Origin: Macropodus opercularis
Lineage: Eukaryota; Chordata; Actinopteri; Anabantiformes; Osphronemidae
Length of the DNA stretch: 64,000 bases
Direction of reading: 5' to 3'
Assembly (NCBI GenBank): GCA_030770545.1
Contig: CM061099.1
Span: 14,019,001-14,083,000, forward strand
In this document: piece by piece, positions 36,401 to 47,347 of the stretch
How positions within the stretch are numbered: the stretch's first letter is position 1
Layout: every line of letters begins with the position of its first letter
Program-made: the position numbers and the translations under genes
The notes under the pieces: generated by a model
What the model was told of the DNA's origin: nothing
What the model saw: only the letters and a program-made list of their open reading frames with translations
Databases searched by the model: none

Positions 36401-38015
36401 AGCGCGGTAAAAAGGAGGAACAAAAGCAGGCATCAGAGGGTAAGCAGGAGCAGGGTAAGCAGGAGCAGGGTAAATAGGAGGAACAAACGGAGGAATCAGA
36501 GGGTAAGCTGGAGCAGGGTAAGCAGGAGCAGGGTAAAAAGGAGGAACAAACGGAGGAATCAGAGGGTAAGCAGGAGCGGGGTAAAGAGGAGGAACAAACG
36601 GAGGAATCAGAGGGTAAGCAGGGTAAGCATAAGGAGGAGCGTAAAAAGGAGGATAAGCGTAGGGCACAAAGGGAAAAGGAGAGGGAGGACGGGGTGGAAA
36701 GGGAGGACGGGGTGGAGGGACCCACGGACCATCTCCACCACCTGCCTCCCACAATACTTCACCGTCCAATCCAACGCCGACATCAGGGGGAAGCTGAGGA
36801 TCGGCGACGACGTCTTCAGGCCTAAAGGCACCACCTGCCAGTAAATAACAGACAACATGTCACACTTAGCTTGACCATCACTGGAGTCATGGACCCTGCT
36901 GTATCTAAAGACGTTGACGTTAGCTGACCAGCAACAATATTTGTTGATGAATAACACAATCATCTAAATGTAGTTTTAATAATAACAATACAAGTGAAGC
37001 TGTGGTATCATCATTATTATTATTGTGACATATGTCATTATTAAATCATTACTACACAGTTTCTACCAAAAGGCAACAACAGAAACACACAAACTGGGTT
37101 TTCTGTGGACTAATCAGGTCTCTTAACACTGGTTACACCACATTTTCAGACAACCCAGATTTGTGTTTCACAGCACCTTCATTCAAACAACAGGAGGCAA
37201 TTGCAGCACATTCATCACCTTGTAGTAAATTCTACAGCATGTTGTGGTTCTGTTGTTACTCTGATCATATGACAGGTTGAGATCACATGATGCTGCGTTC
37301 ATTCACATCAACAATTGTTTAGGGCGCTTTTAACTCTTTTAGCAATGACAAAGTGACATGTGAACAGCAACAGCGTGAATCCTTCTGAACAGCTCTGGGT
37401 TTGACACCATGGTCATCGTTGCCATGGTGCTCCAGAAAATGTCAGCATTTTTTAAGAAAAGGCCCAGTTGCCATTTTGCAAGAACCAAATCAGACAATGA
37501 ACTTGATACAGCTTCATATTTCAAATGACAGTTCATTTGTCAATTGCACATTGAGCAGCCAATTGTAAAATGCACTTTCAAATTACATGACATCACATTG
37601 AATTGACATTTGAATATTACCTACAAAAAGCCACGACAATGTGAAATGCTAATGATTAGCTTTTATTAAAAATTGCCAATTGCAAAATGTATTTTCAAAT
37701 TACATGACCAAATTGCATATTGAATAGCCAATTAACAAATAAATTCCCATTTGAATTATGAGCCTGATAAATGTCCACACAAAACAACGTTTCTAAATCG
37801 CTACACATTCCTCACGTTTCCCGGTAACATCCCTCCATGAAGCATCGGTATTTACACAGAAAAGACATTTTTTTCACTTTACCAATAATCTTGTACTTTC
37901 CTAAGTTTCAAGTCAAGTTGCAGACTCTCAGTGAGATATAGAGGCGCTGCCTACCTGCGTAAAGGCGGGGGTCACCTTCGGCCAGCGGGCTCCTGGGGCG
38001 TCCGAGAGGCTCCAT
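33412..38015 (-). CDS. Gene Y, copy 4 (L2 just upstream of promoter)
   Basis: Exon 1 37955-38015, exon 2 36140-36834, last exon from 33412, poly(A) signal at 33347. The coding sequence is intact and the exon 2 protein matches copy 2. A full-length L2 in the same orientation begins at 38,197, about 65 bp upstream of the TATA box, so this copy has lost its upstream promoter context. Confidence 0.65.
34256..35706 (-). repeat. Gene Y exon-cassette tandem repeat, copy 4
   Basis: Three cassettes. The middle one has a single-base change next to its splice acceptor (near 34,997) that introduces a stop in the readthrough frame upstream of the exon. Confidence 0.75.
35898..36105. mobile_element. hAT-like MITE, copy 4
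   Basis: Same element at the orthologous place in array copy 4. Confidence 0.75.
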
Positions 38016-38102
38016 GATTCCAGCAACACAAGTCGTTGACCTCGAGGTTGGTTCGGTTGTCGGTGTGAAAGTCTCCGGCTCAAAAAACCAAGCGCAAAGG
38101 GG

Positions 38103-38166
38103 AAACGTCAGAGGCCCGAGCTTCTTTTATACGCTCGCTTCACGTCACCGTTCTGTTGCCATGACT
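38103..38166 (-). promoter_or_regulatory. Gene Y promoter, copy 4 (truncated upstream by L2)
   Basis: TATAAAAG on minus at 38124-38131. The CRE cores and RFX-like half-site remain, but everything beyond 38,196 has been pushed about 4.9 kb away by the L2, whose 3' end points at this promoter. Confidence 0.65.
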
Positions 38167-38793
38167 CTGACGCACGGACACGGACGTGCGTAAACAATTC
38201 AATTCAATTCAATTCAACTTTATTTATATAGCGCCAATTCACAACATCAGTTATCTCAGGGCACTTTACAAGTAAGGTTTTAAGACCTTACACAACTAAA
38301 CCCAACAATTCCCACATAGAGCAAGCTTTTAATTGTAGCCAATCGATAAATTGTACAGTTAAATAGCGACAGCGGAGAGGAAAAACTCCCTCTCTAACGA
38401 GGAAGAAACCTCCAGCAGACCCAGGCTCAGTGTGGGCGGCCATCTGCCTTGACCGGTTGGGGTGAGGGGATAGACAAGAGAGAAAAGAACACAACCACAA
38501 CAACAAAACAAGCAGCAACAGAACACAGGCAGGATGGTTGGACCAGCAACTGAACACTGGAGACACACGACTCTGAGTCTGATGATACCTGTAGATGAGG
38601 ATAGAGAGAGACAGAAGTGGAGAAGCACAACTAGGAGAGAAAAGGGACAAAGTTAGTCACATGTGGAAATGGAGGCATGTTAGTGGATAGAAGAAAAAGA
38701 GAAAAAAGAGCTCAGTCATTAAAGGACGTCCCCCAGCAGTCTAAGTCTATAGCAGCTTAACTAAGAGATGGTTCAGGGTGACCAGAACCATCT

Positions 38794-41700
38794 CTAACTA
38801 TACGCTTTGTCAAAAAGAAAGGTTTTAAGCCTAGTTTTAAAACTAGAGAGGGTGTCTGCTTCTCGAACCTGGACTGGAAGCTGGTTCCATAGGAGAGGAG
38901 CTTGGTAGCTAAATGCTCTGCCTCCTGTTCTACATTTAGAAACTCTAGGAACCACAAGTAGACCAGCGCTCTGAGAACGAAGCGTTCTGTTGGGAGCATA
39001 AGGAGCGATGAGGTCTTTAAGATAAGATGGAGCTTTATTATGAAGAGCTTTGTAGGTGAGGAGAAGAATTTTGAATTCTATCCTAGTTTTGACAGGGAGC
39101 CAATGCAGAGAAGCTAATGTTGGAGAAATGTGATCTCGCTTCCTAAGTCCAGTCAGAACTCTGGCTGCAGCATTTTGAATCAATTGGAGGATTTTCAAAG
39201 AGTTATTGGGACAACCTATGAGTAGCGAGTTACAGTAGTCCAGCCTAGAGGTAACAAATGCATGGATTAATTTTTCAGCATCACTCTGTGAGAGGATGCT
39301 CCTAATTTTAGCAATATTCCTCAGGTGGAAGTAGGCGGTTCTAGAGATTTCTTTAATATATGGTGTAAAGGACAGATCTTGGTCAACAATGACACCAAGG
39401 TTCCTCACAGTAGAACTTGAAGCTAACGTTATGTCATCCAGAGTAACAATCTGATTCAATAAAGAGTCTCTCTGGTTTTTAGCACCAATTATAATAACCT
39501 CAGTTTTATCTGAATTCAGTTGGAGAAAGTTATGGGACATCCAGGATTTGATATCATTTAAACAAGTTTGAAGTTTGACTAATTGGTTTGTTTCCTCTGG
39601 TTTCATGGACAAATATAACTGAGTATCATCTGCATAGCAGTGGAAATTTATAGAATGTTTTCTAATAATATTACCAAGGGGAGACATGTAAAGACTGAAA
39701 AGTATTGGACCAAGCACAGAACCCTGTGGAACTCCAAAGTTAATTCCTGTGCGGATGGAAGATTGATCATGAACATGGACAAATTGGAATCTGTTCGACA
39801 GATAAGACTTAAACCATTCCAGTGCTTTTCCTTTAATCCCAATGCTATGTTCCAGTCTCTGCAATAGAATCTTGTGATCTATCGTATCAAATGCTGCACT
39901 AAGATCTAACAGGACAAGTACAGAAACTAGACCATTGTCTGAAGCTGTGAGAAGATCATTAGTGACTCTAATCAGAGCTGTTTCTGTGCTATGATGTAAT
40001 CTGAATCCTGACTGGAAATCTTCATATAGGTCATTTCTACGCAAGTGGTCACATAATTGTTTAGCTACGGTTTTTTCAAGAACTTTAGAAATAAAGGGCA
40101 GATTGGATATAGGCCTATAATTTGCAAGTTCTCTAGGGTCAAGAGTAGGTTTTTTTAATAAAGGTTTGACCACAGCAACTTTAAAAGCCTGTGGTACGTG
40201 GCCTGTAACCAGCGATTGGTTGATTTGATTTAATATGGACGTGCTGATTAATGGAAGAATTTCTTTGAGTAATCTGGTTGGGATTGGGTCTAAGAGACAA
40301 GTAGCTGGTTTAGCAGAGTTAATTATTGAAGTTAACTCAGTGTGATCTATGGGGGAAAAACAGTTTAAGTAAGACATAGGTCTAACCAGCAGATCTAAGG
40401 CTGTTGGATCTGCAGATCGGTTTATGACTTTTGTTGACAGATTCTGATAAATCTTTTCTCTAATGGTTATGATTTTATTGGTAAAGAAATTCATAAAGTC
40501 GTTGCTGCTGAGATTTAAAGGGACACTAGGCTCAACACAACTATGACTCTTAGTCAGCCTGGCTACAGTGCTGAAAAGAAACCTGGGGTTGTTTTTATTT
40601 TCCTCAATTAATGATGAATAGTATGTGGTTCTAGCTACCCGAAGTGCTTTTTTATATAGTATTAAACTGTTTTTCCATGCTAGACAGGATTCACCTAATT
40701 TGTTGGAACGCCACAATCTTTCTAGTTTTCGAGTCCTCTGCTTAAGGCTGCGGATCTCTGAGTTATACCATGGAGCTAACCTCCTCTGATTCACTGGCTT
40801 CTTCTTCAGAGGAGCAACAGTGTCTAAAATTGTACGCAGTGAAGCTGCAGCACCATCAACAAGACAATCTACCTGCTCATGATTCAGATGACTGCTCTCC
40901 TCTGTGTAGCTACAAGGGAATGAGACAAAAGATGATGGAATCATCTCCTTAAATCTAATAACAGCATCATCAGATAAACATCTGCTGTAATAGAACTTAT
41001 TTCCAACTGTTGTCAGGTCTGTTATGGTAAATTCAAATTTTATTAAGAAATGGTCAGATAACAGAGGGTTTTGAGGCAGAACTTTTAAATGATCAATCTC
41101 AACCCCATAAGTCAGGACAAGATCGAGAGTATGATTAAGACAGTGAGTGGGTTCATTCACATGCTGACTAAAACCAATAGAATCCAGTAGTGAATTAAAT
41201 GCAATGTTGAGACAGTTACTGTCAACATCTACATGAATGTTAAAGTCGCCCACTACAATCACTTTATCTGTGCTGAGAACTAAGTTAGATAAAAACTCTG
41301 AGAATTCAGTTAAGAACTCTGAATATGGACCAGGAGGACGGTAGACAACACAGAACACAACTGGTTTCTGGGTTTTACAGTCTGAGTGAGAAAGGCTCAG
41401 AGTGAGGCTCTCAAAAGAATTATAGTTATGTTTAGGGCTAGGAATAATTAATAAATCTGAGTTATATATTGCTGCTACTCCTCCACCTCTACCTGAACTT
41501 CTAGGAATATGATGGTTGATGTGACTGGTTGGAGTTGACTCATTCAGACAAACGTATTCATCCTGCTGCAGCCAGGTTTCAGTGAGACTAAATAAATCTA
41601 TGTGATGGTCACTTATCAAGTCATTTATTAACAGAGATTTAGAAGAGAGAGATCTGATATTTAATAGACCACATTTAATTATTTTATTGTTACTTTGTTC

Positions 41701-41892
41701 TGTAAGAGGAGCTGTCTTGATGTTTATTAGATTCCTGTGAATCACTCCTCTTTTATTTATTTGTGATTTATATAATTTAGGTGGTCGGGGAGCAGACACA
41801 GTCTCGATGGGAGTGTTACAGCTACGAGCGGGTGGCGGCTGAGAGTCTGCAGAGAGGCGTGTAAGACTGCGACTCTGCGTCCTGGGCTCCAC
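38794..41892 (-). CDS. L2-2 ORF2: endonuclease and reverse transcriptase
   Basis: Open over the same 1,032 codons as L2-1. Differences seen: REKIYQN for REKIHQN, HSIGIKG for HSIEIKG, AEKLIHAF for AEKSIHAF. Endonuclease and YADD motifs are intact. Again no ATG before the endonuclease domain. Confidence 0.92.
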   Translation of the reverse strand: MEPRTQSRSLTRLSADSQPPPARSCNTPIETVSAPRPPKLYKSQINKRGVIHRNLINIKTAPLTEQSNNKIIKCGLLNIRSLSSKSLLINDLISDHHIDLFSLTETWLQQDEYVCLNESTPTSHINHHIPRSSGRGGGVAAIYNSDLLIIPSPKHNYNSFESLTLSLSHSDCKTQKPVVFCVVYRPPGPYSEFLTEFSEFLSNLVLSTDKVIVVGDFNIHVDVDSNCLNIAFNSLLDSIGFSQHVNEPTHCLNHTLDLVLTYGVEIDHLKVLPQNPLLSDHFLIKFEFTITDLTTVGNKFYYSRCLSDDAVIRFKEMIPSSFVSFPCSYTEESSHLNHEQVDCLVDGAAASLRTILDTVAPLKKKPVNQRRLAPWYNSEIRSLKQRTRKLERLWRSNKLGESCLAWKNSLILYKKALRVARTTYYSSLIEENKNNPRFLFSTVARLTKSHSCVEPSVPLNLSSNDFMNFFTNKIITIREKIYQNLSTKVINRSADPTALDLLVRPMSYLNCFSPIDHTELTSIINSAKPATCLLDPIPTRLLKEILPLISTSILNQINQSLVTGHVPQAFKVAVVKPLLKKPTLDPRELANYRPISNLPFISKVLEKTVAKQLCDHLRRNDLYEDFQSGFRLHHSTETALIRVTNDLLTASDNGLVSVLVLLDLSAAFDTIDHKILLQRLEHSIGIKGKALEWFKSYLSNRFQFVHVHDQSSIRTGINFGVPQGSVLGPILFSLYMSPLGNIIRKHSINFHCYADDTQLYLSMKPEETNQLVKLQTCLNDIKSWMSHNFLQLNSDKTEVIIIGAKNQRDSLLNQIVTLDDITLASSSTVRNLGVIVDQDLSFTPYIKEISRTAYFHLRNIAKIRSILSQSDAEKLIHAFVTSRLDYCNSLLIGCPNNSLKILQLIQNAAARVLTGLRKRDHISPTLASLHWLPVKTRIEFKILLLTYKALHNKAPSYLKDLIAPYAPNRTLRSQSAGLLVVPRVSKCRTGGRAFSYQAPLLWNQLPVQVREADTLSSFKTRLKTFLFDKAYS

Positions 41893-41898
41893 TCTGGG

Positions 41899-42759
41899 TC
41901 ATGGTTTAGGGAGTCTAATCAACTTGGCCATGTTACTAGAGAGCAGAGATGCTCCATCCAAGGTGGGATGGACGCCGTCTCTTCTAATCAGCCCAGGTTT
42001 TCCCCAAAAACTGCTCCAATTGTCTACGAAGCCCACATCGTTTGCTGGACACCACCTAGACAGCCAGCGGTGAAGCGACGACAGGCGGCTAAACATGTCG
42101 TCGCTGGTCAGATTGGGGAGGGGTCCAGAGAAAACTACGGAGTCCGACATCGTTTTGGCAAACGAACACACCGACTCAATGTTAGTTTTAGTGACTTCCG
42201 ATTGGCGTAACCGGGAGTCATTAGTTCCTGCGTGTATTACGATCTTACTGTATTTACGCTTATCCTTATGCAGGAGCTTCAGGTAAGACTGGATGTCGCC
42301 CGCTCTGGCCCCAGGGATGCACTTAACTATGACCGCTGGCGTCTCTAACTTCACGTTTCTGACTATGGAGTCACCAATGATCAGGGTGGGTTTCTCAGCG
42401 GGTGTGTCGCTGAGTGGGGAAAATCTGTTTGAAACGTGAAGCGGCTGGTGGTGAACCGTGGGCGACTGCCTAGAACTACGACTCCTACGAACCGTCACCC
42501 AGTCACATCCCGGCTGCTCGGGACCCACTGAGGGACGATTAGCAGCTAAGCTAGGAGGCTCCGCACTAGCTAGCGGGACCTGACTAGCTGACTGGTTTTC
42601 CACAGTGCGGAGCCGAGATTCCAAATCAGTCAGCCTCGCCTCCAGCGCTGCCACTATCTCACACTTATTACAGATACCATTAACACTAATGGAGGCAGAG
42701 GACGAGCTAAACATAAGGCACACCGAGCAAGAAAAAGAAGGAGAAGACAGGGAAGCCAT
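41899..42759 (-). CDS. L2-2 ORF1 protein with SGNH-esterase domain
   Basis: 286 aa, differing from the L2-1 protein at one position seen (SVVFSG in place of SVFFSG). All Cys pairs and GDSI, GTND and DGVHP blocks are kept. TGA at the same place, in frame with ORF2. Confidence 0.92.
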   Translation of the reverse strand: MASLSSPSFSCSVCLMFSSSSASISVNGICNKCEIVAALEARLTDLESRLRTVENQSASQVPLASAEPPSLAANRPSVGPEQPGCDWVTVRRSRSSRQSPTVHHQPLHVSNRFSPLSDTPAEKPTLIIGDSIVRNVKLETPAVIVKCIPGARAGDIQSYLKLLHKDKRKYSKIVIHAGTNDSRLRQSEVTKTNIESVCSFAKTMSDSVVFSGPLPNLTSDDMFSRLSSLHRWLSRWCPANDVGFVDNWSSFWGKPGLIRRDGVHPTLDGASLLSSNMAKLIRLPKP

Positions 42760-43027
42760 GGCAGAAAGTTAAGCTAGCTTAGCCGAAAAGACCAGAAAGC
42801 TACGAAATTAGCAGTGCTTTTAATGAGAGGGGAATAAGGTGCTTGAGTATTACAAGCGTGCGACCCTTAGGCACTCGAAGTAAGTTAGAAAAACAACAGT
42901 AAAGAGATAAAAGTGAGGAGATTTGTTTAGCAAAAAACGCTGCTGCGACCAGCAACAGACCAGCAGGAAACCTCGGTGACAGGAAGTGATGCGATACGCT
43001 TACCGTCCGTCAGCCAATCATCCAGGT

Positions 43028-43081
43028 GAGGCAGTTTATGATTCCGAGGCAGTTTATGATTCCGAGGCAGTTTATGATTCC
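43028..43081. repeat. Three 18-bp tandem repeats at L2-2 5' junction
   Basis: GAGGCAGTTTATGATTCC repeated three times exactly, ending at the target site. Absent from L2-1 and from the empty site in sister copies, so it arose at the 5' end during or just before insertion. Confidence 0.9.
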
Positions 43082-43528
43082 CACGTAAGATTGTCTCCCT
43101 GTCTGTGGTTGAGACGCTGCTGCACCAGCAGACGTCTCCATAAAACAAGACTGAGGCCGCCGGAGTCATAACAGCTCTTCAGTAGTGCTCCACAGTGTTG
43201 ATGTAATGGATCAAAAGCAGCGTTAAAGTCCAAATGATTATGTTTCTCTTTCTACCACCGTGTTAGCTAACATTAGCTAATTTAGCTAACTGTTGCGTTA
43301 GCATTTAAGTAACCACATATTGGCATTGAGCATTTTACTCATATCACTTTATATGAGGATGAAACTGTATTATGTCGTTGACATATTGACTTAGCCTTTA
43401 AAAGTTGCAGCTGCTAGCAGAAAATGTCGCTGTGCTCTCGCTGGAGCAGTTGCTGGATGTTTCCTTCTGCTGCATCACACACTTGCCCGCCAAGCCACAG
43501 CCGATAAACTCGCTACGGTCTCGCGTGT

Positions 43529-43538
43529 TCTCGCGAGA
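43529..43538. promoter_or_regulatory. CGCG palindrome, copy 4 (separated from gene Y by L2-2)
   Basis: Same palindrome, but now more than 5 kb from the gene Y promoter because of the L2-2 insertion. Confidence 0.5.
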
Positions 43539-44858
43539 TTACACCATCCACACAATGTATTACGAGATCTACATACTGTCTATTTTGAGATCTGAATAGA
43601 ACCGCTAAATAGAAATGAACTACGGAAAGTAATATATCTTTATTATAAATTAACACTAGGAAATGACATGTTTAATTGTATAACAATAAATACAGTCTTT
43701 TAAACAAATTAACAATAATGTTAATACATGATGAAGACAACGTGTTATTATAACATCTTAGTATTTTGATAACCTTTTCAGCAAGATCAGGAAATGTTGT
43801 TCCAATGTTACACCAATGTCACAAAAACAACCGACTATTATTTGAGCCACATTTTAAGGTTGAAGGTGAGTTTTATACCTGCTGGGTAACGGTTAACTGT
43901 AGAGTGTCATGGTTTTCTGTCTATGTGATCAACTTGGTCTTTCTTTCACAGGCAGTTGAAGTTTCTAGACAAAAGCCTCCAGCAACGGTCTCACCTTTTA
44001 TACTTCATAAGTAATATTTTAAGTGTTTATCTCAGTTTTGTTTTATTCTGTTGTTTTGACATTTTATTTTTAGCCAAACGGTTAATGAATAATAGCATTA
44101 TAATAATAATATTATAATAATAATAATATTATATTAGTATTTCGGAGGGTTGTGAAGTATGAGGTTAAAGAATATTAAAAGAAGATAGACAGAAGACAGA
44201 AAGCGGTGAATATGTGAAATAATAACATCATAACAAGTCTCATTCTGTGAAGGTCTGCCTCTTGCTGATCTTCTTTTGCCCCTGGGACCAGGCGATGTCA
44301 GCGCTGTTGTGAGAGTTAAACTATTTTCAATGAGGCCTTAAGAAGAAGCCTCTACTGTCTTTTTCTTACAGGAGAGAGTGCTTTGGTGCAGTATGTAGAT
44401 ATTCTCTTCTGTAGCCCCACAGACGACCTTCATGTGACATTGTGATTTACTCTGCTTGTTCTTCTTTCTGTTTTTCTTTTTACGTGAGCGAATAACTTCC
44501 TGCTTCTCAACAGCCCAGTGGTTTAGATGCCAGTTGTTTTGCAATGTTACAGTCAAAAGACGCACTTCGCTGAATCCTGCTGCTCTGTTGCCCACACCAG
44601 GTGATGGTGAACCTCACGACTAGATTGATTCTCTGGAGGGGGAATGCACATTTCACCCTACCCCACAGAAAATGTATTCATGACCTTTTGCTCCCGAAAC
44701 AGGGTTGTATGTTGCAGACTGGTGTAGTTCTGTGTTACAAGAATAATATTCACAGACAATCTGTTGCGTTGGAGTCTTTATTGTGTCACTGGTTTCCACA
44801 ACTTCACTATAAATGCAGCCTTTGTGTTGCGTAAAACCTCAGGCTTTTTAGATGGACA

Positions 44859-46244
44859 CTACAGCTGCATTAAGTTGAAGTTGTATGAATCCGTAATACA
44901 ATACTTCAGGCGAATTTGTGCCTCTGACAGGCGTTTGCGGCGTTTCTCAAGTTGGTCCCTCCCTTTTGCTATGTCGGGGTCTTCCTGAAGCAGTTGCTCA
45001 ACTTGCTCCGTGTCCTGAAGCTTCTGCAGCATCACCCTGTTCAGCTTGATGCCTGATTCCTGCAGCAAGTGGTAGTGGATCACCAGTGGGATCTGGTCAG
45101 CCAGACGCTGACCAAGAATCTAGTTTGGAGAGAAGACACACGATGCTTTAGATTTTTCTTTCCAACCTAAAATGTTATGAAGCATTTCAACTATACTTAC
45201 TTCATAATAAGACTTTATATGTCTCATCATTTCTTTCAGCGTGGCCTCGGAATCAGTGATTTGTTTTTGTCCGTCAGGAGACGACACTGCTTTCAATGCC
45301 TTCAAATATGTCTTGTCCTGGGTGTAAACTGTCAGCTCCATCCTAAACTGAGTCCTCAACATTGACTCTGCTGCTTTCGCTTCGCGCTCGCTGATATCCT
45401 CAATCACCCTCTGAAGATCAAATATACAAGTAAATATTCAGCAATGTTTAGTGATATGGTTACATCAGCACCTGACTGTGATTGTTTCACCTGAGCACTT
45501 TTGATGAGATGGGGAAGTCCAATAAAGTTGCTCTCTGCCAACTTAAACAACTGTCGTTTCACAATTTCTAAAAGAAATCCAACATGAAATAAAAAATTCA
45601 TGGTCAAATCGTGTCAGAATGCAATCACATATTCAGATGGTCTGTACAGCGTGATAACACATACCTGCCACGTCCTTTAGTTTTAGGACAGCTGGTTCTT
45701 CCAGCTGTTTGATCTGGGTCTGCATCATGTTCAAGAAGGTCTTGTAGTTGATAAAACATGGAAGTTCTCTTCCACGGTACTTTTGTTCGAACTGAGAGAC
45801 ATCACGCTGAATATTCCCATTAACTGTAACATTAACACAGTTGAAGATGAAGCAGACAAAAGAAATGAAGTAGACAAATCTTGGTTAATAGCAGTTACTG
45901 TATAGAGCAAAACATGTGCTGAACTTGGGAAGGCAAAAAAAGTTGACATCATTTCTTAATTAGTGTTTTAAACAAAGAATAATGAAAAGAAAAACTAAAG
46001 TCTGACAGAACACCTTTGGGGTATTTTGAAGCAAAAGGTAATGAAAGATTTAAATGAATGAATGAAAAAGGTTTCATTGCACTTACATGTTGCTCCAGAG
46101 TCTTGTATCATCTGTCTCCATGCATCAAACTCACGTCTGAGTATGAAGAACATATTGAACCCGTCTCCTAAAATTCTATGAAAAGTCGATGAGGTCAATG
46201 CAGGGACGCACCTTCTCCTCGAACTGTTGGTTCAGGCTGTTCAT
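44859..46244 (-). pseudogene. GTPase-deleted Mx, copy 5 (closest to intact Mx)
   Basis: Exons: fused 1/8 46087-46244, exon 9 45665-45823, exon 10 45491-45567, exon 11 45201-45410, exon 12 44859-45119. It has the same deletion, but several codons are nearer to the intact gene than in the other copies: exon 10 reads QLFKLAESNF, and exon 11 has SSPDGQ where copies 2-4 have SPPNGQ and the intact gene SSPEGQ. The 257-codon frame from 46153-46151 is open. Confidence 0.9.
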
Positions 46245-46351
46245 GGCGACTGGATCTGTCCAGAAGCTGTGAGGTTTAGACTGTTACAGGATGCCGACGC
46301 TGTGAGTGAGTGAGGCAGTGATGCTCACACCGGCTGAGGCAGATTCACTTA

Positions 46352-46365
46352 GGTTTCGTTTCTTT
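46352..46365 (-). promoter_or_regulatory. ISRE of truncated Mx, copy 5
   Basis: Identical 14-mer upstream of the ATG at 46244. Confidence 0.7.
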
Positions 46366-47347
46366 AACTTTCATTACTATGCGTCAAGTTATTTTTATTA
46401 CAGCTTCCACAGTTAGTCACTAGGTTAAGATCAGACCTTGGATCAGGACTAAAATTCACACAGCAGCATATGTGCATACAGTTAAATGAGCTCCACCAAC
46501 AAACCTCCAAGAACAAACAGCAGCATTTGATAAATGTCTTTATATTGATGTAAACTGACTCAGGTTTCAGTGTGAAGCACACAGAAACAGGTTTTCTCTG
46601 TTGTTGTCAGTAAACAGTCATGAAATATCTTAATGACGTTGCCCCAAACTCAAAGAAAGGACTGACATGTCAAATGTTCATGCCTTGAGAACCAACAAAT
46701 GTCACCACCACCTGGAGCAGTGTAACAAAACGTTGACATGAAGGCTTCACTCCACTCTTCACATTTCACTGCTGCATTGTAACCTGCATGGGTTTACTAC
46801 AGAAGAGAAACAAAACAACCTTGATAATGTCGCCATCTTGTGGCTGCAGGGCATCACTAGTATCATGTGGTCTTTCTCTTAGAGAACATGGTTTGTGGAG
46901 CTGAAGCTTGGTGCCTGTTTATTCCTTAGTTTTTTTGGAGCTAGCTGTTGGCTGTTGTGCAGAGTAAACTGTGTTTAGCAGACACAGAAAACCAGCTAGA
47001 ACATCTAAGACCTGCTGTTGTGGATAGAGCTCAGAAAAGCAGCCAGACCATGTCAGAACGCTCCCTTTAAGTTCGGACTTAGTTGCATTTGGACTTCGTT
47101 TTCTGTTACTTGAGTCTTTTAGTCATTTATAGGATCCATCGCTGGCTAAACACACCTCATCTCAGTTCATCACAATCAAATGGACACAGATAACCTGGCA
47201 AGTATTTCAAAAGCATTATTTATTCTCTTATTGTTCAAATTCACTGTAGACACATTTTCTAAAGATACAAAAAACTGCATATTTTATTAAACTGTACATT
47301 TCAAAATGAAAAAAGTCACAGACTCCAGCACATACATTCAGTCTTAT

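Larger units (their letters stand above)
38197..43081 (-). mobile_element. Full-length L2 retrotransposon, L2-2
   Basis: Same family as L2-1, opposite strand, inserted upstream of the gene Y copy 4 promoter. The tail reads AATTCAATTCAATTC on plus at 38,197. On minus order: 5' filler 43081-43020, 5' UTR, ORF1 42759-41899, ORF2 41892-38794, 3' UTR. The filler includes three exact tandem copies of GAGGCAGTTTATGATTCC (43028-43081, plus-strand reading). Target bases CA may be duplicated at the ends. Both ORFs are intact, with only a few residue differences from L2-1. Confidence 0.95.
31995..45923 (-). repeat. Tandem array unit, copy 4, carrying L2 insertion
   Basis: Same unit, lengthened to 13,929 bp by a second, oppositely oriented L2 at 38,197-43,081. 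It also has a private 7-bp deletion near 32,959, where the other copies read TTTGTGG, and one base change in a gene Y cassette near 34,997. Confidence 0.97.
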
